A stretch of DNA of 64,000 nucleotides from JBCBKL01 sp963922565. Its GTDB lineage: Bacteria; Pseudomonadota; Alphaproteobacteria; Rhodobacterales; Rhodobacteraceae. Shown here in pieces: positions 36,622 through 45,652 of the stretch; position 1 is the first letter of the stretch; each line of letters starts with the position of its first letter. A program made the position numbers and the translations under genes. The notes under the pieces are model-generated. The model was not told the origin of the DNA, did not search any database, and was given only the letters and a program-made list of their open reading frames with translations. The stretch covers positions 51,085 to 115,084 of the forward strand of contig CAWUIQ010000006.1 in NCBI GenBank assembly GCA_963922565.1, written 5' to 3'.

Positions 36622-37827
36622 ATGAAAATCAAAGCTCTGGTGATAGCGGGCGCGATTTCGCTGGCAACCACGGCGGCATGGAGTTGTTCGTTCGAGAACA
36701 GCGTTCCGTTGAAGTCGCTGTCGGCTGGTTTCGAGGCGTGGAAGGCTGTCACGGACGCCATGGCCGAATGCGGCAACTTCAGCGCGTCGCTCGATCAGGA
36801 ATTCCGGGAAAAGCAACCAGAGGCGTTCGCAGCCAACCCGTCGCTTTATCAGATTGGCGGCGTGGCGAACGGCACAATGATCCCGCTGCTGAATGCGGGT
36901 ACGATCCGTCCGCTTGATGATCTTGTCGCCAAGTACGGTCAGAATCTGACGCCGAACCAGCTGATCAAAGTGGACGGCAAGATCATGGCCATTGCCATGA
37001 TGGTGAATGCCCAGCACCTGATGTACCGCAGCGATATTCTTGCAGATCTTGGCATCGCAGAACCAACGACCTGGGATGAGGTTCTCGCAGCGGCGGAGAA
37101 AATCAAGGCTGCCGGTGTCGTTGACTATCCGCTCGGGGGCACCTTCAAGACCGGTTGGAACCTCGGCGAAGAGTTCGTGAACCTCTATCTCGGTGAGGGT
37201 GGTGCCTTTGTCGGTGAAGGCAACATGCCCAGCATCAACAACGAAAAAGGGATCAGGGCGCTTGAGATCATGAAGTCAATGACCGCCTACATGGACCCGG
37301 AATACCTGGTTTCGGACTCCACCTATGTCCAGCAGCAATTCCAGCAGGGCAAGATCGCGATGGCGAACCTGTGGGCGTCGCGCGCCGCCGCGATGGACGA
37401 TGAAGCAGAGAGCCAAGTGGTCGGCAAAGTGACCATGGCCGGAGCCCCCATGGGATCCGCCGCGCCGGCGACATCGCTCTGGTGGGACGGGATCGTGCTC
37501 GCGGCCAACATGAGCGACGAAGAGGCAGACGCCGCCTTCCGTGTCGCGATGGAAGGTATGGACACCGAAATGGTGCAGGCCAACAACGATGCCGCCGTCT
37601 GGCTGATCCCGGGTTACGAGCCCGGCAAGCTTGCGACCGGTGCAGCGGCATCGGCAGCTGCCGGTGCGGCGCCCTACCCCGCCTCTGGACCCATGGGCAT
37701 CATGCACACGGCCCTTGGCAATGGCATCGCAGCTTACCTGACTGGCGCCAAAGACGCGGCAACCACGCTTGCCGACATCGAAGCGGATTATGTGACCGCG
37801 GCGAAAGAAGCGGGCTTGATCAACTAA
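36622..37827 (+). CDS. Sugar-type ABC transporter substrate-binding protein
   Basis: 401 residues, SBP_bac_1-type. The signal sequence ITLATTAAWS-like region (MKIKALVIAGAISLATTAAW) precedes CSFENS; a Cys at this point could be a lipobox residue but the preceding AWS is atypical. Conserved elements include GTMIPLLNAG, VNAQHLMYRSDIL and TYVQQQFQQGKIAMANLW. The tail has an Ala-rich stretch (GAAASAAAGAAPY). A perfect hairpin follows the stop. The ligand is unknown; identifying it would define the whole cluster. Confidence 0.88.
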   Translation: MKIKALVIAGAISLATTAAWSCSFENSVPLKSLSAGFEAWKAVTDAMAECGNFSASLDQEFREKQPEAFAANPSLYQIGGVANGTMIPLLNAGTIRPLDDLVAKYGQNLTPNQLIKVDGKIMAIAMMVNAQHLMYRSDILADLGIAEPTTWDEVLAAAEKIKAAGVVDYPLGGTFKTGWNLGEEFVNLYLGEGGAFVGEGNMPSINNEKGIRALEIMKSMTAYMDPEYLVSDSTYVQQQFQQGKIAMANLWASRAAAMDDEAESQVVGKVTMAGAPMGSAAPATSLWWDGIVLAANMSDEEADAAFRVAMEGMDTEMVQANNDAAVWLIPGYEPGKLATGAAASAAAGAAPYPASGPMGIMHTALGNGIAAYLTGAKDAATTLADIEADYVTAAKEAGLIN

Positions 37828-37840
37828 GCTGGAAAACACC

Positions 37841-37868
37841 GGATGGGAGGGCATCTGTCCTCCCATCC
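37841..37868 (+). terminator. Hairpin between binding-protein and permease genes
   Basis: GGATGGGAGG (37841-37850) and CCTCCCATCC (37859-37868) pair perfectly over an 8-base loop, followed by TTCTT. It probably allows more binding protein than permease to be made. Confidence 0.55.
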
Positions 37869-37896
37869 TTCTTGGCATTAACGGAAGGGCTGAGCG

Positions 37897-38919
37897 ATGA
37901 AATTCAGTACGTTTGCCGCCTTTGTCGGCCCGTCCGTCTTCATGATGCTGCTCTTTATCGCGTTCCCGCTCGTCAGCGTTTTCTCGCAGAGCTTTTATGT
38001 CACCCAAACCATTTACGAGACCGTCACGGTCGAAACCTGCACGCCGGGCTTTCTGACCCAGACATGCGTGACCGAACAAAAGCCGGTGCCGGTCCTCGAT
38101 GAGGACGGCGAGATCGTCACGAAAACGATTTTTGTCGGGCTGCAGAGTTATAGAAACGTCTTGGAGCTCGACCGCGCCGCAGCAGCCATCCGCGCGGGAA
38201 GCTGGTCGGCCTTTCAGGCAATCGATTTCTGGAAGGCCCTGAGGTTTACGCTTACCTTCACGCTGATCACCCTGCCGCTGGTTATCGTCATGGGCCTGCT
38301 GATCGCACTGGTCATCAATAACGCGACGAAAGCCATTCGGGGGCCGGTAATCTTTGTGTCTCTGCTCCCCTTCATCATCACCCCGGTCATTGGGGCGCTA
38401 TCGATCAACTGGCTCTTCCGCGGGGACGGCATCTTGACGGCTACGCTCGAATGGTGGCTGGCCCGCGACATCGCGATGTTCGCCCAGGCGTGGACGATCG
38501 AGATCCTGATGATGTTCTATCGCGTCTGGCACGTCGCACCCTTCGCAGCGATCGTATTCTATGCAGGCCTGCAGACCGTCAATCAGGACAGTCTGGAAAG
38601 CGCCATCATCGACGGAGCCAGCCGCTGGCAACGCCTGCGCTTCATCGTCGTACCGCATCTGATGCCGCTGATCATCTTCGTCAGCATGATCCACCTCATG
38701 GACAGCTACCGGGTGTTCGAAGAAGTCATCGGCTTCTCAAGTCAGGGCCACGTCATCAGCCTCCAATGGCTCACTTATGACTTCCTTGTTCCGGATGAAG
38801 CCGGGAACCGCTCGATCAGCCGCGCATCGGCAAGCGCCATGCTCACCATGATCGGGATCGTTCTGTTGCTCATCGCACCACTTCGCCGAACTTGGCGCGA
38901 CCACAAAGGGAGCCACTGA
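37897..38919 (+). CDS. Sugar-type ABC transporter permease (MalF-like)
   Basis: 340 residues. Between the first helix (MMLLFIAFPLVSVFSQSF) and the second lies a periplasmic loop of about 85 residues with two close cysteines (ETCTPGFLTQTC), long for this family. The coupling motif SAIIDGASRWQRLRFIVVPHL is present. ATG 37897 has GGAAGGG upstream. It pairs with the 38921 permease. Confidence 0.88.
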   Translation: MKFSTFAAFVGPSVFMMLLFIAFPLVSVFSQSFYVTQTIYETVTVETCTPGFLTQTCVTEQKPVPVLDEDGEIVTKTIFVGLQSYRNVLELDRAAAAIRAGSWSAFQAIDFWKALRFTLTFTLITLPLVIVMGLLIALVINNATKAIRGPVIFVSLLPFIITPVIGALSINWLFRGDGILTATLEWWLARDIAMFAQAWTIEILMMFYRVWHVAPFAAIVFYAGLQTVNQDSLESAIIDGASRWQRLRFIVVPHLMPLIIFVSMIHLMDSYRVFEEVIGFSSQGHVISLQWLTYDFLVPDEAGNRSISRASASAMLTMIGIVLLLIAPLRRTWRDHKGSH

Positions 38920-38920
38920 C

Positions 38921-40075
38921 ATGGCATCGCGCGCAATGCGTCAACCGATTGGCCTCAAGCTGTCTTCGGCCGCGTTTCTCACCTTCTGGTGCCTGATCGC
39001 CGCCTTCCCGATCTTTTGGATCCTGGCGATGAGCTTCAAATCACCCGTGGACGCGTTTGACGCCAATGCGCTGAACGTCATCTTCGGACCGGAGACCCGG
39101 GCAGCGGGCAAAGGGCTTTCTTTGCTCGATCTGCTGGCAGGTTTGGGGGTGCTCTGGCTCGCAATTCGTCTGGGGTCGAAAACTCTTCCCGAAATGGTGA
39201 GCAGCTATGCCCCCACCGAAGCGCAGTGGATGGGCTGGCTGATCGGAGCCGGTGCCTTTGTTCTGGGACTTGTCCTGGTCTTGTTTGCCTTTTTGCCAGC
39301 GGTACTGGGCTTTCTTAATCCGCTCGTAGGCGCGCTTGGGCGGGATATCATCGGGCTGACGACCGAGCATTATGAAACGGTATGGATCGATCGCGGATTT
39401 TCGAACAACTTCCGGAACTCGCTGATTGTGACCGCCGGCGTGGTGACCGTTTCGCTGACGGTGGGCACTTTGGCGGGGTACGGGCTGGCCCGGTCGGGGT
39501 CGAACCTCGCCTTTTGGATCCTCATCATCGCGCTTGTCTTCCGGGCCCTGCCCCATTCCGTTCTCGTGGCGGGTTATCTTCCGGTTTTCATCAGCTCGGC
39601 TGAGTGGCTTTCGCCCATACTTGGGGAAAACGCACCGACGCTTTATGGCAAACCATGGGCGGTGATCGCGGTGCTCGTCGCGATCAATCAGCCGTTCACC
39701 ATCTGGATGTTGCGGTCGTTCTTTCAGAATATCCCCGCCGAACTTGACGAAGCTGCGCGGGTCGATGGTTGCAATCACTTCCAGGCGTTCCGGCGGGTAA
39801 TCATGCCGGTGATGTGGCCCGGGGTGATCACGACGGGGCTTTTCAGCTTCCTGCTGGCCTATAACGACTTTCTGGTAACATCGCTTTTGCTCGATGCGCA
39901 GAACCAGACGATGGTTCCGGCGATTGCGGGGATGTTCAACCGGGAAACGACAACCACGGATCAGGTCGTCGCGGTCGCCGCCGCGGTGTCGATCACGGCG
40001 CCGCTGTTTTTCCTCGTAATGGTCTTCCAGCGCCAGATCGTGAGCGGCCTGACCGCCGGCGCGGTCAAAGGATAA
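38921..40075 (+). CDS. Sugar-type ABC transporter permease (MalG-like) with extra membrane segments
   Basis: 384 residues, about 100 longer than usual MalG-type permeases. After the first helix (FWCLIAAFPIFWILAMSF) there is an insertion, roughly residues 66-135, with two further hydrophobic segments (LLDLLAGLGVLWLAIRL; WLIGAGAFVLGLVLVLFAFL). The normal domain then resumes, with coupling loop EAARVDGCNHFQAFRRVIMP and the usual ending VSGLTAGAVKG. One base separates it from the previous stop. Confidence 0.88.
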   Translation: MASRAMRQPIGLKLSSAAFLTFWCLIAAFPIFWILAMSFKSPVDAFDANALNVIFGPETRAAGKGLSLLDLLAGLGVLWLAIRLGSKTLPEMVSSYAPTEAQWMGWLIGAGAFVLGLVLVLFAFLPAVLGFLNPLVGALGRDIIGLTTEHYETVWIDRGFSNNFRNSLIVTAGVVTVSLTVGTLAGYGLARSGSNLAFWILIIALVFRALPHSVLVAGYLPVFISSAEWLSPILGENAPTLYGKPWAVIAVLVAINQPFTIWMLRSFFQNIPAELDEAARVDGCNHFQAFRRVIMPVMWPGVITTGLFSFLLAYNDFLVTSLLLDAQNQTMVPAIAGMFNRETTTTDQVVAVAAAVSITAPLFFLVMVFQRQIVSGLTAGAVKG

Positions 40076-40080
40076 ATCGC

Positions 40081-40119
40081 ATGAACCCTACTATCCCCCA
40101 ACAGGTCCACCCGGGATGA
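40081..40119 (+). CDS. 12-residue coupled mini-ORF before the single-domain SnoaL-like gene
   Basis: ATG 40081 with AAAGGA 8 bases upstream opens a frame encoding MNPTIPQQVHPG; its TGA overlaps the start codon of the next gene (ATGA at 40116). It could feed ribosomes to that gene, which has a weak site of its own (CCGGG). It may equally be chance. Confidence 0.3.
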   Translation: MNPTIPQQVHPG

Positions 40120-40652
40120 AAGGCACCAGACCAGAGCAGGCGGCACTGACCAAGGGCACGGATCTTTCCAAAACGGAAGAAACCAGGGCCGTGATCGAAG
40201 GCATGGTGGATGGGCTTAACGACCACCGGATCGATGATATCGGCGAGTTCTTCGCGGAAAATTTCCGCTGGATGGGCAACCAGGGCTGCGGGACCAAGAA
40301 TGGTTTGCGTGAATTTCAGGATAATTGGCAACGCCCGTTTCAAGCCGCCTTTTCCGAAAAGGTCTGTATCGATGAGGCGCGCCTTTTCATGGGTGAATGG
40401 GCCGCGGCGTTCGGCCGTCAGGAGGCTACGCATTCCGGTGAGTTTCTGGGGATCCCACCGACAGGCAAGCGGGTCGAGATCCGGTACATGGATTTCTGGA
40501 AAGTCGTCGACGGCAAGATCGTCGACAACTGGGTCAATGTCGACTTTGCCCATGTCGCGGCGCAACTGGGTGTCGATCTCTTCAACGGTCAGGGATGGGA
40601 GGCATATGATCGCGGCGAACGGTCGGCACCCCGCCCCATACACGGAGGATAA
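40116..40652 (+). CDS. Single-domain SnoaL/NTF2-like protein
   Basis: 178 residues, one cone domain. It carries the cluster's second-domain signature in altered form (FRWMGNQGCGTKNGLREFQDN), then LGIPPTGKRVEIRYMDFWKV and VDNWVNVDFAHVAAQLGVDLF. It may be the single-domain relative of the two-domain copies. Translation is perhaps coupled to a 12-codon frame ending at its start. Reaction unknown. Confidence 0.8.
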   Translation: MKGTRPEQAALTKGTDLSKTEETRAVIEGMVDGLNDHRIDDIGEFFAENFRWMGNQGCGTKNGLREFQDNWQRPFQAAFSEKVCIDEARLFMGEWAAAFGRQEATHSGEFLGIPPTGKRVEIRYMDFWKVVDGKIVDNWVNVDFAHVAAQLGVDLFNGQGWEAYDRGERSAPRPIHGG

Positions 40653-40657
40653 CTCAG

Positions 40658-41662
40658 ATGGCCCGGGCGCTCAAAGAGATCGCGCGCGCCTATTGGGCTG
40701 CCTGTGATACGGGCGGCGACATCGCGCCCTACTTTGCCGATAGCATTTTGTGGGAGGGTCCGCGGCCAGTGGCCGACGCACAATCCGCCGCTGAGCTGAC
40801 CGAAAACTGGCTCGCGCCTTTCCGTTCCGGTTTTCCCGACATCGAGCGACAGATTCACATCCTGATGTCCGGGGTATCTTCGGGCCGGGTCGATGGCGGG
40901 CCGGACGGCGGCACTTGGGTTGCGGGTACGGGATACCTCGTGGGTCAGCCCGTGGCTGATGTGCTGGGCATCCCGGCGGTCGACCATGGCCTGCGTCTTC
41001 GCTGGGGTGAGTTCCTGCGTTTCGAAGAGGGCCAGATCGTCGAGGCGCAGTTGCTCATCGATCAGATGGATTGGTTCGAACAGATTGGTCGTCCGGTCAT
41101 GCCGCCTGCACGCGGTATCGCTGGCGTGTGGCCCGCCCCGACCGCATTTGACGGAGTACAAGGTGACCGAACCGACCCAGATGAAACGGGTAAGACGCTC
41201 GAACTGGGCCGCGCGCTGCTTTTCGGCGGGCTCAACACCTTCGACGAGAGCGATCTGTCGAGCATGGGCATGGCCCGCTTTTTCCACCCAAACATCAAAT
41301 GGTACGGGCCAGGCGGGATCGGCGCTTGCCTCAGTCTCGACGAATTCGAAACGCGGCACCAGCAGGTCTGGCTCGAAAGCTTCCCGAACCGCAAGGTGCA
41401 GGATCTGTCGCTCTTTGCCGATGGGCGCATGCTGGCGGCGTCGGGCACGGCTGGGGTCAAGGCGCAGCATACCGGCGCGCCCTATCGGGGGTCTGGGCCC
41501 GCGCGGGGGCAAAGCGTCAACTTTTCCGGGCTCGATTTCTGGCTGCGCAGCGGTGATGTGTTCACCGAAAACTGGGTGTTTGTCGATTTTATTAAACTGT
41601 ACGAAGAACTGGGTATCGATCTCATGGATCGGATGCGGCAGGGGGACAGGCTGGTGGCATGA
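40658..41662 (+). CDS. Two-domain SnoaL/NTF2-like protein, copy 2
   Basis: 334 residues. Domain 1 (about 1-150) ends LGIPAVDHGLRLRWGEFLRF; domain 2 (about 185-330) has FFHPNIKWYGPGGIGACLSLDEF and GLDFWLRSGDVFTENWVFVDF then LYEELGIDLMDRM. ATG 40658 has GGAGG upstream and the stop overlaps the next gene by 4 bases. No signal peptide; cytoplasmic. As a small-molecule cyclase/isomerase-like fold it may act on a metabolite of the imported substrate; this is inferred from context only. Confidence 0.82.
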   Translation: MARALKEIARAYWAACDTGGDIAPYFADSILWEGPRPVADAQSAAELTENWLAPFRSGFPDIERQIHILMSGVSSGRVDGGPDGGTWVAGTGYLVGQPVADVLGIPAVDHGLRLRWGEFLRFEEGQIVEAQLLIDQMDWFEQIGRPVMPPARGIAGVWPAPTAFDGVQGDRTDPDETGKTLELGRALLFGGLNTFDESDLSSMGMARFFHPNIKWYGPGGIGACLSLDEFETRHQQVWLESFPNRKVQDLSLFADGRMLAASGTAGVKAQHTGAPYRGSGPARGQSVNFSGLDFWLRSGDVFTENWVFVDFIKLYEELGIDLMDRMRQGDRLVA

Positions 41663-42714
41663 GTTGCCCCTATACGAAGATGAAGGCGCTCGTCGCGCCG
41701 ATACGCGCGGCGATGTACGACTTTACACCAGATGGCGTGCGCGCAGCCATGGACGCGGCTTTGACACCCGACGCACTCTGCCACTTTGCGCATCCGGTTG
41801 GCGACATGGTTGGGCCGAACGCTCTTTACACCACGGCCTATGCTCCATTGCTGGCCGCCATGCCGGATCTTGAACGACGTGACTACATCGTCATGGCGGG
41901 GCCGGATGACTTTGGGGCGGATTGGGTCGGATGCGGCGGATACTATTGCGGCACTTTCATCGCCCCCTGGCTCGACATCCCGCCCACGGGGCACATGACG
42001 CATATGCGCTTTCACGAGTTTTTCCGGATTGAGAACGGAAAAGTCGTTGAAATTCAAGCGCTTTGGGACATCCCCGAGGTGATGATGCAGGCTGACGCAT
42101 GGCCGATGGCACCGTCGCTTGGACGGGAATGGCATGTGCCCGGTCCGGCAACGCAAGACGGGATCGTCCCGGGACCTTACGATAGTGTCGAGGGGGGGAA
42201 CACCTGCCGTCTGATCGTCGACATGCTCGATCACATGAAACGTCATCCGAGCCACGGCGGACCCGAGGTGATGGAGATGTCACACTTCTGGCATCCAAAG
42301 ATGAGCTGGTATGGCCCGTCGGGTATAGGCACCGGGCGGGGCATCTCGGGATTTCGAAACTGGCACCAGATCCCGTTTCTCAACGCTATGCCCGATCGCG
42401 GCCAGTACAGGGATGAAATAACCTACCACTTCTTCGGCGACAAAAACTATGCGGCAGTGACCGGATGGCCCAACATGATCCAGACGCTCAGCAGCGACGG
42501 CTGGATGGGCATCGCACCGGCTGGAACACGCATCACGATGAAATCGCTCGACTTCTGGCGCGTCGAAAATGGAAAGATCCGCGAAAACTGGGTGCTGGTG
42601 GATCTTCTTGACGCCTACAGGCAGCTTGGCGTTGATGTCTTTGCCCGCCTTCGCGAATTCAACAAGGCCCGAAACCTCGGTGCCATAACGATCCCAGACG
42701 GAACGACCTTATGA
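41659..42714 (+). CDS. Two-domain SnoaL/NTF2-like protein, copy 3
   Basis: 351 residues. Domain 1 ends LDIPPTGHMTHMRFHEFFRI then DIPEVMMQADAWPMAP; domain 2 has FWHPKMSWYGPSGIGTGRGI and SLDFWRVENGKIRENWVLVDL then AYRQLGVDVFARL. It is closest in layout to copy 1 at 34311, which shares the linker with a PGPxTxDGI/V-type turn. Its start overlaps the stop of copy 2, and its stop overlaps the SDR start (ATGA both times), so these proteins are made in a fixed ratio. Confidence 0.82.
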   Translation: MSCPYTKMKALVAPIRAAMYDFTPDGVRAAMDAALTPDALCHFAHPVGDMVGPNALYTTAYAPLLAAMPDLERRDYIVMAGPDDFGADWVGCGGYYCGTFIAPWLDIPPTGHMTHMRFHEFFRIENGKVVEIQALWDIPEVMMQADAWPMAPSLGREWHVPGPATQDGIVPGPYDSVEGGNTCRLIVDMLDHMKRHPSHGGPEVMEMSHFWHPKMSWYGPSGIGTGRGISGFRNWHQIPFLNAMPDRGQYRDEITYHFFGDKNYAAVTGWPNMIQTLSSDGWMGIAPAGTRITMKSLDFWRVENGKIRENWVLVDLLDAYRQLGVDVFARLREFNKARNLGAITIPDGTTL

Positions 42715-43475
42715 CTGAACTGCCCCGGACCCCCTCGATGAACCTCTCTGGCAAGCTGGCGCTTGTAACCGGGGCGTCGTCCGGCATCGGGCAGGGATGC
42801 GCCGTGGCGCTTGCAGAGGCCGGGGCACATGTCATTTGCGCAGCGCGCGGTCGCGAACGCCTCGAAGAGACCGTCGAAGCCCTGCGAAAGAACGGATGGC
42901 GCGCCGAAATCGCTCCTCTCGACCAGGCCGATCTGGGCGCGATCGAAGCGCTGATCCAAGAACATGCGTTCGACATCGTGGTGAACTCTGCCGGTCTGGC
43001 CCGGCACGGACCAGCCCTCGAAACAACGCCCGAAGATTATGACTCAGTGGCCAATCTTAACCTCCGATCAGCCTACTTCCTGTCCACCTACGCGGCCAGA
43101 TCCATGATCAAGGCGAACAAGCCGGGGTCGATCATCCACATCTCAAGCCAGATGGGCCACGTGGGCGGTATCGACCGCGCGGTCTATTGCGCGACGAAAC
43201 ACGGCCTCGAGGGTATGATCAAAGCGATGGCCATCGAATGGGGCCAGCACAAGATCCGCATCAACACCATTTGCCCGACCTTCATCCGGACCCCCCTGAC
43301 GCAATCAACCTTCGACAATCCGGAGCGGGCGGCCTGGGTCCTCGACAAGATCAAGTTGGGGCGGGTCGGCGAAGTCGAGGACATCATGGGGTCCGTTGTG
43401 TACCTCGCCTCGGATGCATCGGCGCTTGTGACCGGGACCTCCCTGATCATCGACGGTGGCTGGACGGCGGACTGA
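42711..43475 (+). CDS. Short-chain dehydrogenase/reductase
   Basis: 254 residues, classical SDR. TGASSGIGQG binds the dinucleotide, NSAG follows, and the catalytic Ser (HISSQMG) and YCATK motif are intact; the tail has GTSLIIDGGWTAD. An Ala-Arg pair after the second strand (CAARGRERL) suggests NADP rather than NAD, an inference. It probably oxidises or reduces a hydroxyl/keto group of the cluster's substrate. Joined to its neighbours by 1-4-base overlaps. Confidence 0.88.
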   Translation: MTELPRTPSMNLSGKLALVTGASSGIGQGCAVALAEAGAHVICAARGRERLEETVEALRKNGWRAEIAPLDQADLGAIEALIQEHAFDIVVNSAGLARHGPALETTPEDYDSVANLNLRSAYFLSTYAARSMIKANKPGSIIHISSQMGHVGGIDRAVYCATKHGLEGMIKAMAIEWGQHKIRINTICPTFIRTPLTQSTFDNPERAAWVLDKIKLGRVGEVEDIMGSVVYLASDASALVTGTSLIIDGGWTAD

Positions 43476-44515
43476 TGGCGGAAAAGGTCACATCGCTACA
43501 GGTTGCCGATCGGGCGGGCGTCAGCCAATCGGCCGTCAGCCGTGTCTTTACGCCCGGCGCCTCGGTATCAAAAAAGACTGCCGACAAAGTGCGCAAGGCA
43601 GCGGCAGAGCTGGGATACCGGCCCAATGTCCTGGCCCGCGCCATGGTGTCTGGTCGCAGCCGGATCATCGGATTGGTGGTCGCCTATCTCGAAAATCACT
43701 TCTACCCCGAGGCGTTGGAAAAGCTATCAAACGCGCTGCAAGAGCGTGGCTATCACGTCTTGATCTTCATGGCCGCGCAAACGGCGGGAAACATCGATAG
43801 CGTGATGGAAGAGATCCTCGACTACCAGGTCGACGGGATCGTGATGGCGTCGGTTGCTATGTCATCCGATATCGCGTCCCGATGTCGGCAGGCAGGCGTT
43901 CCCGTCGTGCTCTTTAACCGCTCACAGGATATTGGCGGCATCACCACGGTGACATCTGACAACTACGCCGGTGGCCGCAAAGTCGCGGAGTTCCTCGTTG
44001 CCGGTGGCCACGAACGGATCGCCTATATCGCCGGTTGGGAAGGCGCATCGACACAGCGCGACCGCGAAGCAGGTTTCCGTGCCGCGCTCGCCGAGGCCGG
44101 GATACAGCTCCATGCCCGCGAAGTCGGCGATTTCCGAAGCGACCGCGCGGCAGAGGCGGCGAGACGCCTTTTCGACGCATCCCAAAGCAACCGCCCCGAC
44201 GCGGTGTTCGTCGCGAACGATCATATGGCATTCGCCGTGATGGACGTCCTTCGGTTTGAACTGGGTTTGCGGGTGCCTGAGGATGTGTCGGTGGTTGGAT
44301 ATGACGATGTACCGCCAGCAGCCTGGCCTGCGTACAACCTCACCACAATGCGGCAACGCGCCAATATGATGGTCGAAGAAACCGTCGTGGCCCTGCTCGA
44401 CCAGATCGAAAACCCGGAGGCGCAAGCGCCCCGGCAAATCTCGATCGACTGCCCGTTTGTCATACGCGGATCTGCCCGCCTCCCCGAAGCCGAACTGAAA
44501 TGGGACACCGCATGA
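43475..44515 (+). CDS. LacI-family transcriptional regulator of the SnoaL cluster
   Basis: 346 residues. HTH TSLQVADRAGVSQSAVSRVF is at the N-terminus, hinge at RPNVLARAMVSGRS, then a sugar-binding-like effector domain (GLVVAYLENHFYPE ... VVGYDDVPPAAWPAY). ATG 43475 overlaps the SDR stop by one base. Being inside the operon it would be autoregulated; the 35391-35408 palindrome is the likeliest target. Confidence 0.88.
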   Translation: MAEKVTSLQVADRAGVSQSAVSRVFTPGASVSKKTADKVRKAAAELGYRPNVLARAMVSGRSRIIGLVVAYLENHFYPEALEKLSNALQERGYHVLIFMAAQTAGNIDSVMEEILDYQVDGIVMASVAMSSDIASRCRQAGVPVVLFNRSQDIGGITTVTSDNYAGGRKVAEFLVAGGHERIAYIAGWEGASTQRDREAGFRAALAEAGIQLHAREVGDFRSDRAAEAARRLFDASQSNRPDAVFVANDHMAFAVMDVLRFELGLRVPEDVSVVGYDDVPPAAWPAYNLTTMRQRANMMVEETVVALLDQIENPEAQAPRQISIDCPFVIRGSARLPEAELKWDTA

Positions 44516-45480
44516 AAGGGTTCGATCCGAAATTCAAAGACTTCCCGGACTACATCATCGGGATCACCAAAGAGATCTGGGAAGATCGGGGCATTGCGAC
44601 CCTGCACGAATATTACAGCCCGGACATCGTGGTGCGCTCACCCGGCTCGGTCGTGATCGGCAATCAGGATGTCATAGGCGCGACCATGGCCACCCTGGCC
44701 GAGTTTCCGGATCGCCAATTGCTGGGAGAAGACGTGATATGGTCCGGCACACCTGAGCAGGGAATGCTCAGCTCGCACCGTATTCTGTCGACGGCGACCC
44801 ATCTGTCGGATGGCGTTTACGGCAAGGCCAGCGGTAAGACGCTACGCTACCGTATCATCGCCGACTGCCACGCCATCGCGAACCAGATCAATGATGAATG
44901 GCTGATCCGCGATCAGGGCGCGATCGTACGGCAGCTGGGGTGGGATCCGCGCGACTATGCCGCCGACCTGATTGCCAAAGAGGGTGGTCCGGACACCTGC
45001 GTTAGGCCTTTGACACCCCAGACGGATCAGCAGGGTCCCTATGCCGGTACCGGTAACGACAACGAATGGGGTCAGCGCTACGCCGATATACTGACGCGGA
45101 TCATGGGTGCCGATATGGCGGCCATACCCCACAATTACGACCGCGCGGTTCAGTCAGAGTATCCCGGCGGCTCCACCGGGTATTCCCACGACGCTGTTGA
45201 TCGGTTCTGGATGGGTCTGCGGGCAAGCTTTCCCGATGCCGCTTTCACGATCCACCACCAGATCGGCCAAGACGATCCGATGATGCCGCCACGGGCCGCG
45301 ATACGGTGGAGCCTCTGGGGCAAGCACGATGGCTGGGGTAGCTTTGGGCAGCCCACCGGCGCCGAGGTCTATGTACTGGGCATTTCACATGCAGAGTTCG
45401 GGCCAAGGGGCCTGCGCCGCGAATACACGCTGTTCGACGAGACGGCCATCTGGAAGCAGATCCGGCTCAAGACAGGTTGA
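44512..45480 (+). CDS. Two-domain SnoaL/NTF2-like protein, copy 4 (divergent)
   Basis: 322 residues. ATG 44512 overlaps the regulator stop by 4 bases; ATG 44500 is an alternative. Domain 1 (about 1-150) has LHEYYSPDIVVRSPGSVVIG and LRYRIIADCHAIANQINDEWLIRDQ; domain 2 (about 185-320) has FWMGLRASFPDAAFTIHHQIG and GAEVYVLGISHAEF. The WxGPxGIG signature of the other copies is missing here, so this is the most diverged member and may do a separate step. Confidence 0.78.
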   Translation: MKGFDPKFKDFPDYIIGITKEIWEDRGIATLHEYYSPDIVVRSPGSVVIGNQDVIGATMATLAEFPDRQLLGEDVIWSGTPEQGMLSSHRILSTATHLSDGVYGKASGKTLRYRIIADCHAIANQINDEWLIRDQGAIVRQLGWDPRDYAADLIAKEGGPDTCVRPLTPQTDQQGPYAGTGNDNEWGQRYADILTRIMGADMAAIPHNYDRAVQSEYPGGSTGYSHDAVDRFWMGLRASFPDAAFTIHHQIGQDDPMMPPRAAIRWSLWGKHDGWGSFGQPTGAEVYVLGISHAEFGPRGLRREYTLFDETAIWKQIRLKTG

Positions 45481-45504
45481 CGGGCAGACGCAGGGGAGGT
45501 GCAT

Positions 45505-45636
45505 ATGAAAGCAGAGAAGTTGCCGCTCGGCATCGTCAGCGCAGGCGATTTGGCGCAACACCGAACCAGAATGCTCGACGATATGATCGAAAACCTTGCG
45601 CTTGCGTCAGGCGCGACCTGGACCAAAGCAATTTAA
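45505..45636 (+). CDS. Small protein of 43 residues, function unknown
   Basis: ATG 45505 is preceded by a strong GGGGAGGT site 5 bases upstream and the frame ends with TAA at 45634-45636. It begins MKAEKLPLGIVSAGDLAQHR, continues RMLDDMIENLALASG and ends TWTKAI: a short strand, then amphipathic helices, with no membrane segment. It lies in the same direction between copy 4 and the MetE-like gene, 16 bases before the latter. It could be a genuine small protein, or a remnant of a larger gene. Confidence 0.5.
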   Translation: MKAEKLPLGIVSAGDLAQHRTRMLDDMIENLALASGATWTKAI

Positions 45637-45652
45637 TTGACCAAGGCACCGA

